The notes under the pieces: generated by a model
Told to the model about the DNA's origin: nothing
The model's database searches: none
Seen by the model: the letters and a program-made list of their open reading frames with translations, nothing else
Program-made: the position numbers and the translations under genes
NCBI GenBank assembly: GCA_017618015.1
Contig: JAFZVC010000074.1
Location: 1-64,000, forward strand
Reading direction: 5' to 3'
DNA length: 64,000 nt
From: Spirochaetaceae bacterium
Lineage (GTDB): Bacteria; Spirochaetota; Spirochaetia; Treponematales; Treponemataceae
Part shown: positions 55,787 through 62,538 of the stretch, one piece after another
How the letters are laid out: every line of letters begins with the position of its first letter
How positions within the stretch are numbered: the first letter of the stretch is position 1

Positions 55787-57098
55787 AAAAGGTATTCTGC
55801 CTGTCGTTCTGCTGCTTTTAATGCCATTCTTATGCTTTGCCCAAGATCAGAATGAAGACTGGCACACGGTTCGTTTACTGGGCGATGAATATATTGAGGG
55901 AAGTGCTTCTGAAATTGCACAGGGTCTTGTTGAGTCGGAATTTGAAAAAGTTCTGGAAGAGGAAGGCTCGTTCTATATACTTACTGATGACGCTGAGAAT
56001 CAGTTTATTATTCAGGAATTCAAATGGGAAGCTTCTGAATACGTTTATATGTACCGTTTCGTTATAGAACGCAAAAATGAAAACGGTGTTTTTGAGGCAT
56101 ACGACGCACAGGACGTAGAGGAAAACTATGCGGATTGTATGCTCGTCGCCGGTGATTACCGCTATAAAATAGGACTTTACAACTTTTTGGGTGCTATTGA
56201 GCTGTGGACAGACTGGCTTCCTGTAACAGTAAGAAAGGCTATAAAGCCAGAAATAACTGATGTTTCGCCTGATTATGTTTATGTTGATACAGGTGATGAT
56301 GTCGTTTTGACGGTAAAGGGAGAGCAATTAAGCGAATCGCCAAAGTTCAGGCTCACGAACATGGAAACAGGCTTAGTAATCCCTGCTATAGTGATTGATA
56401 AAGACCTTGCAAGGAACCAGTTTACAATTCAGATAAGCGGATTTGATTATACAGAAGGCAAATATACAGTTACCGCAAGAAATGAGGGCGGTCTTTTGTC
56501 TCATTTCTCTTCTGTTTCTCTTGTCAACAGCAGTCCGTTCGACTTGACGCTTAGTATTATGGCAACAAGTCCGTTTGCAACAAGCGATACTATTATTGAA
56601 GATTACTGGTATTGGGATGCTGAAGATAATGGTATCCTGGGTCCGATTAATCCGAACTATCACGCACAGCTTACGTTTATACCGTTCAAGGGGAAAACAA
56701 ACTATTTCGGTTTCTCTCTTGGAGTTTCATCGTTCTTTGCGATTAATTATTACGCTAGACCTGAAGATGAATCCTACCCGTATGATTATTTCATAAGGTC
56801 GAAGATTTCTACGGCTTATCTTTGCTTCAACTATCAGCGTCCGCTCGGCGGTCACTTTGTTTTTGACGCTCATCTCGGTGCCGGTGCTTCCTTGTTGCAG
56901 ATTTCGATAAAGTACAGAATCGGTACGACTGAAGAAATGCAATCTGTAGGTTTGGACATAAAAGGCGGTATCGGAGTACAATGGTTCCCGTGGCGTCATA
57001 TTTACATCGCGCTCAGTGGCGACTACAATTACCATCTTTTCAATGGACTTAGCATTCAGTATGTCGAGCCAGGTGTGTCACTCGGCTGGCGCTTCTAG
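55776..57098 (+). CDS. Putative outer-membrane beta-barrel protein with Ig-like domain
   Basis: 440 residues. A signal peptide ends LCFA (cleavage after residue 22). Residues about 25-150 form a beta-rich domain (EYVYMYRFVIERKNENGVFEAYDAQ), and about 155-250 an IPT/Ig-like domain with PEITDVSPDYVYVDTGDDVVLTVKGEQL. From about 255 there are alternating amphipathic strands (LTFIPFKG, YFGFSLGVSSFFAINYYA, HFVFDAHLGAGASLLQ, IYIALSGDYNYH), and the protein ends SLGWRF. A terminal Phe after such strands is the classic outer-membrane barrel signature. It overlaps the FecR/Fn3 gene by 11 nt, with AGGTAGG as ribosome binding site inside that gene. Its likely role is the outer-membrane partner of the FecR/Fn3 protein. 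From memory, Treponema pallidum has a comparable gene order near its annotated adenylate cyclase; this was not checked. Confidence 0.8.
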   Translation: MEIKKGILPVVLLLLMPFLCFAQDQNEDWHTVRLLGDEYIEGSASEIAQGLVESEFEKVLEEEGSFYILTDDAENQFIIQEFKWEASEYVYMYRFVIERKNENGVFEAYDAQDVEENYADCMLVAGDYRYKIGLYNFLGAIELWTDWLPVTVRKAIKPEITDVSPDYVYVDTGDDVVLTVKGEQLSESPKFRLTNMETGLVIPAIVIDKDLARNQFTIQISGFDYTEGKYTVTARNEGGLLSHFSSVSLVNSSPFDLTLSIMATSPFATSDTIIEDYWYWDAEDNGILGPINPNYHAQLTFIPFKGKTNYFGFSLGVSSFFAINYYARPEDESYPYDYFIRSKISTAYLCFNYQRPLGGHFVFDAHLGAGASLLQISIKYRIGTTEEMQSVGLDIKGGIGVQWFPWRHIYIALSGDYNYHLFNGLSIQYVEPGVSLGWRF

Positions 57099-57116
57099 CT
57101 TGTAAGGAGGATAAAC

Positions 57117-57491
57117 ATGAAATTCTATGTTTGTAAGCATTGCGGTAAGATTATCGTCATGCTTAAAGAAACTGCTGTTCCTACAATGTGCTGCGGCGAG
57201 GCGATGAGCGAACTTATTCCAGGAACGACGGATGCTGCTGTTGAAAAACACGTTCCTGTTATTTCTGTCGCAGGAAACAAAGTCACTGTTACAGTAGGTT
57301 CTGTTGCACATCCTATGGCGGCAGAGCATTACATTCAGTGGATTCTGTTACGGACAGACAAAGGAAACCAGAGGAAGCTTCTTAAACCGGGCGACGAGCC
57401 GAAGGCTGAGTTTATGCTTCTTGACGGCGAGAAACCTTTGGAAGCGTATGAATACTGCAACCTTCACGGCTTGTGGAAGGGTGAAGCTTAA
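57117..57491 (+). CDS. dfx: Desulfoferrodoxin (two-iron superoxide reductase)
   Basis: 124 residues, normal for the family. The N-terminal desulforedoxin domain has C6-x2-C9 and C25-C26 (YVCKHCGK, MCCGEAM) for the Fe(S-Cys)4 centre. The second domain carries E43-K44-H45 (the VEKHVPVI motif), H65 and H71 (SVAHPMAAEHYIQW), and C114 with H117 (EYCNLHGLW), which make the catalytic Fe site. The enzyme reduces superoxide to hydrogen peroxide in the cytoplasm of anaerobes without releasing oxygen. GGAGG lies 6 nt before the ATG, 18 nt after the barrel gene, so it may be co-transcribed with the cyclase operon. A strong terminator follows. Confidence 0.96.
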   Translation: MKFYVCKHCGKIIVMLKETAVPTMCCGEAMSELIPGTTDAAVEKHVPVISVAGNKVTVTVGSVAHPMAAEHYIQWILLRTDKGNQRKLLKPGDEPKAEFMLLDGEKPLEAYEYCNLHGLWKGEA

Positions 57492-57500
57492 ACGGAGAAA

Positions 57501-57547
57501 AAGCCGTTTTCGGAGTACGATGCTCTGTAAAACGGCTTGTTTTTTTT
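57501..57547 (+). terminator. Strong rho-independent terminator after dfx
   Basis: AAGCCGTTTT (57501-57510) pairs perfectly over 10 bp with AAAACGGCTT (57529-57538), followed by an eight-T run (57540-57547). It ends just 3 nt before the start codon of the next gene. Confidence 0.85.
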
Positions 57548-57550
57548 GAT

Positions 57551-58330
57551 ATGAACAACTTGATTTATGAAACGCCGCGGCTTATTTCCTCCGCGTATAT
57601 AGACAGTACAGTCCGGCTTGGCGTTGCGCAGACACTTCTTATGGTGCAGGATAACGTCACAGAATGCTTTGGAAGACTTAATTGTGACGGTGTTGTGTAC
57701 CGGAAAAAATACAACGCTTTTTGGGTTTTCACGAAGCTTCTTATTCACTTTAATCACCGGCCGGACTGGTGCGAAACCGTTTCTACCCGCACTTTCCCAT
57801 TCAATAACGGCGGCATCAGAACGCACATAAACTCAGAGGCGTTCGACAAAAACGGCGAGCTTGCTTTTGCTGCCAGTTACGAGGCGTGTGTCCTCAGTTT
57901 CGAAAATCACCGTCCGCAAAAGCTCGCCTCTCTTGGGTATCCTACAGAAAACTTTCCGACCCCAGTTTTTTCATCGCAGTTCACGCGTTTCCCGGCATTT
58001 CCTGACGGCGTGGCACAGGTGGGGGGCGCGGAAGGCGACATCGCACAGACTGGCGGTACGTATTTCGTTTTTGAGCAAAAAATCCGCTCCAGTTTTATAG
58101 ACTTGTCGCAGCACATGAACAATGCTGAGTACGTAAAGCTTGCGTTGAGCACTTTCACAAACGATTACTTACGTGAACACGATATTTCAGAGCTTGAGGC
58201 GCATTTCACGGGCGAAAGTAAAGAAGGGCAGGTTCTTCGCGTTTATCGCCGCGATGAAGGTGGCAACACTTTTGTTTACATAAAGGAAAGTGAGCGTATT
58301 GTGTTCGAGTGCCGTATTACGTTCAAATAA
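57551..58330 (+). CDS. Acyl-ACP thioesterase
   Basis: 259 residues in two hot-dog domains, like the bacterial/plant acyl-ACP thioesterase family. The first domain (about 1-130) starts YETPRLISSAYIDSTVRLGVAQTLLMVQD and includes WVFTKLLIHFNHRPDW and VSTRTFPF. The second (about 150-259) holds RSSFIDLSQHMNNAEYVKLAL, the HMNNxxY motif of the family. It would release fatty acids from acyl carrier protein in the cytoplasm. The ATG at 57551 is the first in the frame and keeps the usual N-terminus, but the bases before it are the T-run of the dfx terminator, so there is no ribosome binding site. How it is transcribed and translated is unclear. Confidence 0.88.
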   Translation: MNNLIYETPRLISSAYIDSTVRLGVAQTLLMVQDNVTECFGRLNCDGVVYRKKYNAFWVFTKLLIHFNHRPDWCETVSTRTFPFNNGGIRTHINSEAFDKNGELAFAASYEACVLSFENHRPQKLASLGYPTENFPTPVFSSQFTRFPAFPDGVAQVGGAEGDIAQTGGTYFVFEQKIRSSFIDLSQHMNNAEYVKLALSTFTNDYLREHDISELEAHFTGESKEGQVLRVYRRDEGGNTFVYIKESERIVFECRITFK

Positions 58331-58448
58331 CACGCGCTGAGGCATGCGCGTGACCAAAAAAATAGCCCGGCGCGTGACCGACCGGGCATAACAGTCACCC
58401 TGAATTAATTTCAGGGTCTGGCGCGGAGATCCCGAAACGAGTTCGGGA
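58331..58448. repeat. Cluster of four hairpins between convergent genes
   Basis: Four perfect inverted repeats follow one another: CACGCGC/GCGCGTG (58331-58337 with 58346-58352), GCCCGG/CCGGGC (58365-58370 with 58382-58387), ACCCTGAA/TTCAGGGT (58397-58404 with 58410-58417) and TCCCGAA/TTCGGGA (58430-58436 with 58442-58448). The last two look like the dispersed intergenic palindromes common in bacterial genomes. They fill the gap between the thioesterase and chemoreceptor stops and may end transcription on both strands. Confidence 0.6.
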
Positions 58449-58454
58449 TGACTC

Positions 58455-60605
58455 TTAGACTTTGAACTGGTCTATCTGTGTACTTATGTCCAGAATAGAA
58501 GACTTCATCTGCGGTGCGATTGCGCTGAGCTCTGAACCCGTCTTGTTGATCTTGTCCGCGTCCTCAGTAATCTGCTTCATGTTCTGCGTCATAAGATCCG
58601 TTGCGCTCTTAAGCTTAAGAACTTCCTCAAGAATCTTGGAGTTTCCAGCTTCCATTTCCTGGCTTGCCGCACGAACTTCATTCGTGTTCGTGTTAACGAG
58701 CTGCAGAGCGGCATTGATATGCGATGACTGCCTGTTCTGCTCGTCCATTGCGTTGCGGATTATGCGTACAATCTCGTTCGTGCTGTTAATCAGCGATGAA
58801 ACCTGCTTGAACGCTGCCGTTGACTCCATAGAAGCCTGAACAACTTCCGTTACAGAATTCGCTATGCCGTTGAGCTGATCATTGATCTTAGCCGACTCTT
58901 TTGATGAGTTCTCGGAAAGCTTCTTGATTTCCGTCGCAACAACGCTGAAACCTTTTCCTGCGTCACCAGCGTGTGCTGCCTCAATAGCGGCGTTCATAGC
59001 GAGCAAGTTCGTCTGCTCTGCAATTTCAGAAATAACTTTGTTCGCGCCCTGCAATGCTGCGGACTGTTCCTCAATTTCCTTAATCTTGCGGCTAACAAGC
59101 TCCTGCTTTGAAACTCCGCCGTTGGAGCTCTTAAGAAGTGCATCGAAGGAGTCTGCCATCTGCTCAACAGAAGAATTAACAGAAGATATTGTGTTTATCA
59201 TCTGTTCAATGGCGGCAGAAGCCTCTACAACTCCGTTAACCTGTTTTTCAACCATCACACCCATGCGTTTTATGTTTTCGGAAATTTCTGCTACGGATGA
59301 TGACGTATTGTTAACGCTTTCGCTCTGGTTAGAAAGCTTGTCGTTCATTTCAGCAATGTTCTCGTAAACTGCCGCAATTGAAATCGAAGTTTCTTTTACG
59401 TTGTCAGTCATCTTAACACCGACGGTTTCAAGCTTTTCTTTCGAAGTCTTTACATCGGCAATAATCTGCTGAAGCTTTTCCGCAAAGTCATTGAATCCGT
59501 TTACCACAGCTCCAATTTCGTTGTTGGACTTAATCGGAATACGCTTCGTAAGGTCGGCGTTACCGGTCGCAATTTCGTTAATAGCGGTTTTAACAGTTTG
59601 GAGCGGTTTGATTGAACCTGTAATTACAAGACCAATTATAATGGCTGCGACAATCGTAATTATTGCGACGAAGATAATTATAGCTTTTGTCATGCTGTCT
59701 ATGTCGCTCTGGAAATCGGAGAAAGGAACCGAGTTATAAACGACCCAGTTTGTGTCAGGAACACGTTCGAATGCTAGAATGCGTTTTTCGCCCATCTTGT
59801 AATACTTTATAACGCCGCTTTCTTCTGTTTTAAACCGCTGGAATTCCTGCACATTGGCTTCATCGCCATCATTAATCATGGTTTGATACACGTTTTCGGC
59901 TGTAAATTCTTCAACAACCGCATCTTCTGCAAGATATTTCTCTATTGCGATATATGTTCCGGAGGAGTGAAGCTCAGAGTTTGCCTCTACATCGCCTGTA
60001 GGACCGTCGTTAAGCGTTATGACCGTTGGCGACCTGTTGTTTCCGGCTTTGTGACCGGTCGCAATCTTTGTGAGTTTAAGACCATCAACTACGCAGAAAA
60101 TAACGTTGGTTACCTTGTTGTTGAAATCGAAAACAGGAACAGAATAGAATGTGGCAGGTGCGTTCGTAACCTTGTTTACGAATGGATCTGTGTTAAAGCG
60201 TTTACCAGTCTTGAAAGGCTCTTTAAAGTAGTACCTTTCAGAGAACGGAATCATTTTGACACCGTTGTTGATCCACGCCATTCCTTTATCGTCAAGAATA
60301 CATACGTCAATGTAGTCTTTATCAAGGCTCATCGCATCATAAATGATGTGAGTCTTGTCGAGCAGGGAAACGTCAGGGTCGCGTATTTCTTTTAACGCAG
60401 CCAGCGTTTCCAGCATCTTGAATTCCCTGTCATTTGCAGCTTGAATAGCCTCCGCAGTTGCGTGAATGGATTGAACTAGAGCATCAGTCATTTCGTTTTC
60501 AAGACTGTTTTTTGCGTTCCGTATAGCTATATATCCTATTGAAACGAAAGAAACAATCATAACGAGAAGTGTAATAAGGCTGATTCCAAATCTAAGGCTT
60601 TTCAT
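58455..60605 (-). CDS. Methyl-accepting chemotaxis protein with double-Cache-type sensor
   Basis: 716 residues from the ATG at 60605, which has GGGGGT about 4 nt upstream and opens with the signal anchor MKSLRFGISLITLLVMIVSF; the frame is open 12 codons further up, without such a site. Helix 1 (about 6-28) and helix 2 (about 303-325) enclose a periplasmic sensor with dCache features (DKDYIDVCILDDKGMAWINNG, RYYFKEPFKTGK, ATFYSVPVFDFNNKVTNVIFCVVDG). HAMP follows (KPLQTVKTAINEIATGNADL), then the signalling helices with tip IAEQTNLLAMNAAIEAAHAGD and FSVVATEIKKLSE at about 527-560. It would sense a small ligand, often an amino acid or carboxylate for this fold, and control CheA. It lies downstream of xylB on the same strand but has its own promoter. 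Confidence 0.94.
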   Translation of the reverse strand: MKSLRFGISLITLLVMIVSFVSIGYIAIRNAKNSLENEMTDALVQSIHATAEAIQAANDREFKMLETLAALKEIRDPDVSLLDKTHIIYDAMSLDKDYIDVCILDDKGMAWINNGVKMIPFSERYYFKEPFKTGKRFNTDPFVNKVTNAPATFYSVPVFDFNNKVTNVIFCVVDGLKLTKIATGHKAGNNRSPTVITLNDGPTGDVEANSELHSSGTYIAIEKYLAEDAVVEEFTAENVYQTMINDGDEANVQEFQRFKTEESGVIKYYKMGEKRILAFERVPDTNWVVYNSVPFSDFQSDIDSMTKAIIIFVAIITIVAAIIIGLVITGSIKPLQTVKTAINEIATGNADLTKRIPIKSNNEIGAVVNGFNDFAEKLQQIIADVKTSKEKLETVGVKMTDNVKETSISIAAVYENIAEMNDKLSNQSESVNNTSSSVAEISENIKRMGVMVEKQVNGVVEASAAIEQMINTISSVNSSVEQMADSFDALLKSSNGGVSKQELVSRKIKEIEEQSAALQGANKVISEIAEQTNLLAMNAAIEAAHAGDAGKGFSVVATEIKKLSENSSKESAKINDQLNGIANSVTEVVQASMESTAAFKQVSSLINSTNEIVRIIRNAMDEQNRQSSHINAALQLVNTNTNEVRAASQEMEAGNSKILEEVLKLKSATDLMTQNMKQITEDADKINKTGSELSAIAPQMKSSILDISTQIDQFKV

Positions 60606-60620
60606 AGTTACCCCCAAAAA

Positions 60621-60660
60621 TGCAGATAAATGCACATTCAATATCTCTCAAAAATCTGCA
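60621..60660. promoter_or_regulatory. Inverted repeat in the leader of the second chemoreceptor gene
   Basis: TGCAGAT (60621-60627) and ATCTGCA (60654-60660) are perfect 7-bp arms, 26 nt apart. The outer arm overlaps the proposed -10 box. It could be an operator or a leader RNA hairpin. Confidence 0.3.
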
Positions 60661-60686
60661 ATATCTTACATTCTATTATCTGTCAA
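60658..60686 (-). promoter_or_regulatory. Putative promoter of the second chemoreceptor gene
   Basis: On the minus strand a consensus TTGACA (60686-60681) is followed by 17 bp and a weak TATTGC (60663-60658). The transcript would begin near 60651, about 45 nt before the ATG. Confidence 0.5.
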
Positions 60687-60734
60687 AAGTTGTGTTTTGT
60701 CGAGAAAAAACAAATAAATTAAGCAGAATATTAC

Positions 60735-60769
60735 AAAAAAAAGGAGAAGGGAGGGGGAAGAATCCCCCT
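60735..60769 (-). terminator. Putative terminator of xylB
   Basis: Read on the minus strand, AGGGGG-ATTCTT-CCCCCT (60769-60752) is a 6-bp GC stem, with a T-run about 12 nt beyond it. A second stem, TGCGGGG-aaa-CCCCGCA (60823-60839), stands closer to the xylB stop and lacks a T-run. Confidence 0.4.
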
Positions 60770-60858
60770 GGCTCCCAAGTCCTCACGAACATGTTCGTTC
60801 CGGTCTTGTCCGCCACCCCCTCTGCGGGGAAACCCCGCAACGCCCCAAACTTATCTTC

Positions 60859-62349
60859 TTACTTGTACAGCGGCATTACAGCCTGGAGCACTGTGTTGTA
60901 CGCAGCGTATGCTTCGTCGTACTTTTTAACTGTGTCCGGGTTCGGCATTGCAACTTTTTCTGCATCAATCTTGATGTGTGTTGCGCACAAAGCCGCGATA
61001 TCCGCTTCTTTGCCGGCTTTTGCAGATTCAAGACACCACAGTGCCTGAACAGCCGCACCAAGAGCCGCCGCTTCGTCCAGCACTGGTACGCGGATAGGCA
61101 GATTCATTACGTCTGCCGCAATCTGGCGCCATGTCGCGCTCTTTGAGCCGCCGCCGATAAGCCTTATTTCCTTTGGCTGGAAACCGAGCTTTCTGAATGC
61201 ATCGAGTCCGCCGCGCATTGCGAATACTGCGCTTTCAAGAGAAGCGCGTGCAATGTTCTCACGGCTTGTGTTGGCTGTCGTAAGGCCTGTTATGCTTGCG
61301 CGGCCGTTAGGCAGGTTAGGCGTGCGCTCGCCGTTGAAGAACGGAAGCACGATAACGCCGTCTGAACCCGGCTTTGCTTTTGCAGCTGTCTCGTCAAGCT
61401 GCTTTACGTCAAGGTTGAAAAGACCGCGGATGAACTCTGTTGCAACCGTGCAGTTCATTGTACAAAGAAGCGGGAGCCATCCGCCTGAAGATGAGCAGAA
61501 ACCGGAAAGGCCGTTCTCCGGGTCGGAGATAGGCTTTGCGGAATATCCGTACAATGTTCCAGATGTTCCCATACTCATCGTAAGGAAGCCGTCGCAAACA
61601 GTACCTGTTCCGATAGCACCCATCATGTTGTCGCCGCCGCCGGCGGAAACAGGGATACCGGCAGGAATTCCGTACTCTGCCGCTGCCGTGGCTGAAACCT
61701 CACCGGCAGGCTCGTATGGTTTGATAAGCTTAGGCAGAAGTCCTGCAAGCTTAGGATCTATAACGTCACAAATCTTCTTTGACCATTCGCGGTTCTTGCT
61801 GTCAAAAAGTGCTGTTCCGGATGCGTCACCGTATTCCATTACGTATTTGCCGGTGAGCTTCCAGTTTATGTAGTCGTGCGGAAGCATGATGTAGCGCAGT
61901 TTGTCCCATGCGTCTTTCTTGTGGCGTTTGAGCCACATAATCTTCGGGGCTGTGAAGCCTGGCAGCATAAGGTTTCCTGTAGCTGCGACAACCGCGTCTT
62001 TGCCGCCGGCGGCATCAGTTATAAGCGCACACTCTTCAGCTGTGGAAGTGTCGTTCCAAAGTTTGATGTTGTAGAGCGCGGAACCGTCTTCAGCAAGCGG
62101 TACGAATCCGTGCTGCTGACCAGAAACACCGATTGCCTCGATAGAAGCTTTTGCTCCAGATGAAAGCTCAGAGAAGCATTTTTTCATCGCAGCGTCGTAC
62201 CATTCTGTCTTCTGCTCGCGTGTTCCGTCATTCTCTGAAATAAGTTCGAGCGGACATGATTTTTTTTCGATAATCTCTTTTTTCTCGTAGTCGTAGATAA
62301 CCACTTTTATACTTTGGGTTCCAAGATCAATACCACATACTGTTTTCAT
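60859..62349 (-). CDS. xylB: Xylulokinase (FGGY family)
   Basis: 496 residues, usual for the family. It starts TVCGIDLGTQSIKVVIYDYE, the phosphate-binding loop of the sugar kinase/actin fold. IEAIGVSGQQHGFVPL is the XylB-type substrate-site motif. Further landmarks are LWNDTSTAEEC, LPHDYINWKLTG, DASGTALFD, SAGGGDNMMGAIGTGTV and, near the C-terminus, IRLIGGGSKSATWRQIAADVMNLPI, the FGGY signature 2 region. The enzyme phosphorylates D-xylulose with ATP to xylulose 5-phosphate, feeding the pentose phosphate pathway; this points to growth on xylose or xylan products. TGAGGA lies 4 nt before the ATG. No xylose isomerase gene is visible. An inverted repeat between its -10 box and start suggests repression by a regulator. 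Confidence 0.94.
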   Translation of the reverse strand: MKTVCGIDLGTQSIKVVIYDYEKKEIIEKKSCPLELISENDGTREQKTEWYDAAMKKCFSELSSGAKASIEAIGVSGQQHGFVPLAEDGSALYNIKLWNDTSTAEECALITDAAGGKDAVVAATGNLMLPGFTAPKIMWLKRHKKDAWDKLRYIMLPHDYINWKLTGKYVMEYGDASGTALFDSKNREWSKKICDVIDPKLAGLLPKLIKPYEPAGEVSATAAAEYGIPAGIPVSAGGGDNMMGAIGTGTVCDGFLTMSMGTSGTLYGYSAKPISDPENGLSGFCSSSGGWLPLLCTMNCTVATEFIRGLFNLDVKQLDETAAKAKPGSDGVIVLPFFNGERTPNLPNGRASITGLTTANTSRENIARASLESAVFAMRGGLDAFRKLGFQPKEIRLIGGGSKSATWRQIAADVMNLPIRVPVLDEAAALGAAVQALWCLESAKAGKEADIAALCATHIKIDAEKVAMPNPDTVKKYDEAYAAYNTVLQAVMPLYK

Positions 62350-62374
62350 ATATTCCTCACTTTTAACGCAAGAT

Positions 62375-62399
62375 GCGTATCTAAAACATTATGATACGC
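62375..62399. promoter_or_regulatory. Candidate operator of xylB
   Basis: GCGTATC (62375-62381) and GATACGC (62393-62399) are perfect 7-bp arms with an 11-bp spacer. They lie directly downstream of a minus-strand TATAAT (62407-62402), so a bound repressor would block the polymerase. This fits a sugar-responsive repressor, which is not encoded in the window. Confidence 0.45.
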
Positions 62400-62505
62400 C
62401 AATTATACATCAACAATCGGGAAAATGCACGAAAAAAACGGTCGTGTTTTGCCGATAAAATAATATCGTTATTTCTATTCCGTTTTTTTGTTTTTGAAAT
62501 TTAAT

Positions 62506-62515
62506 GTGTCATAAT
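62506..62515 (+). promoter_or_regulatory. -10-like element of the right-edge lipoprotein gene
   Basis: GTGTCATAAT resembles GTGTTATAAT (12287-12296) and GTGTTATATT (33430-33439) found upstream of the two giant lipoprotein genes. Here it stands 23 nt before the start codon and is the only promoter-like signal. Confidence 0.35.
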
Positions 62516-62538
62516 ATAAGTAGTTGGTGGTTAAAAAA

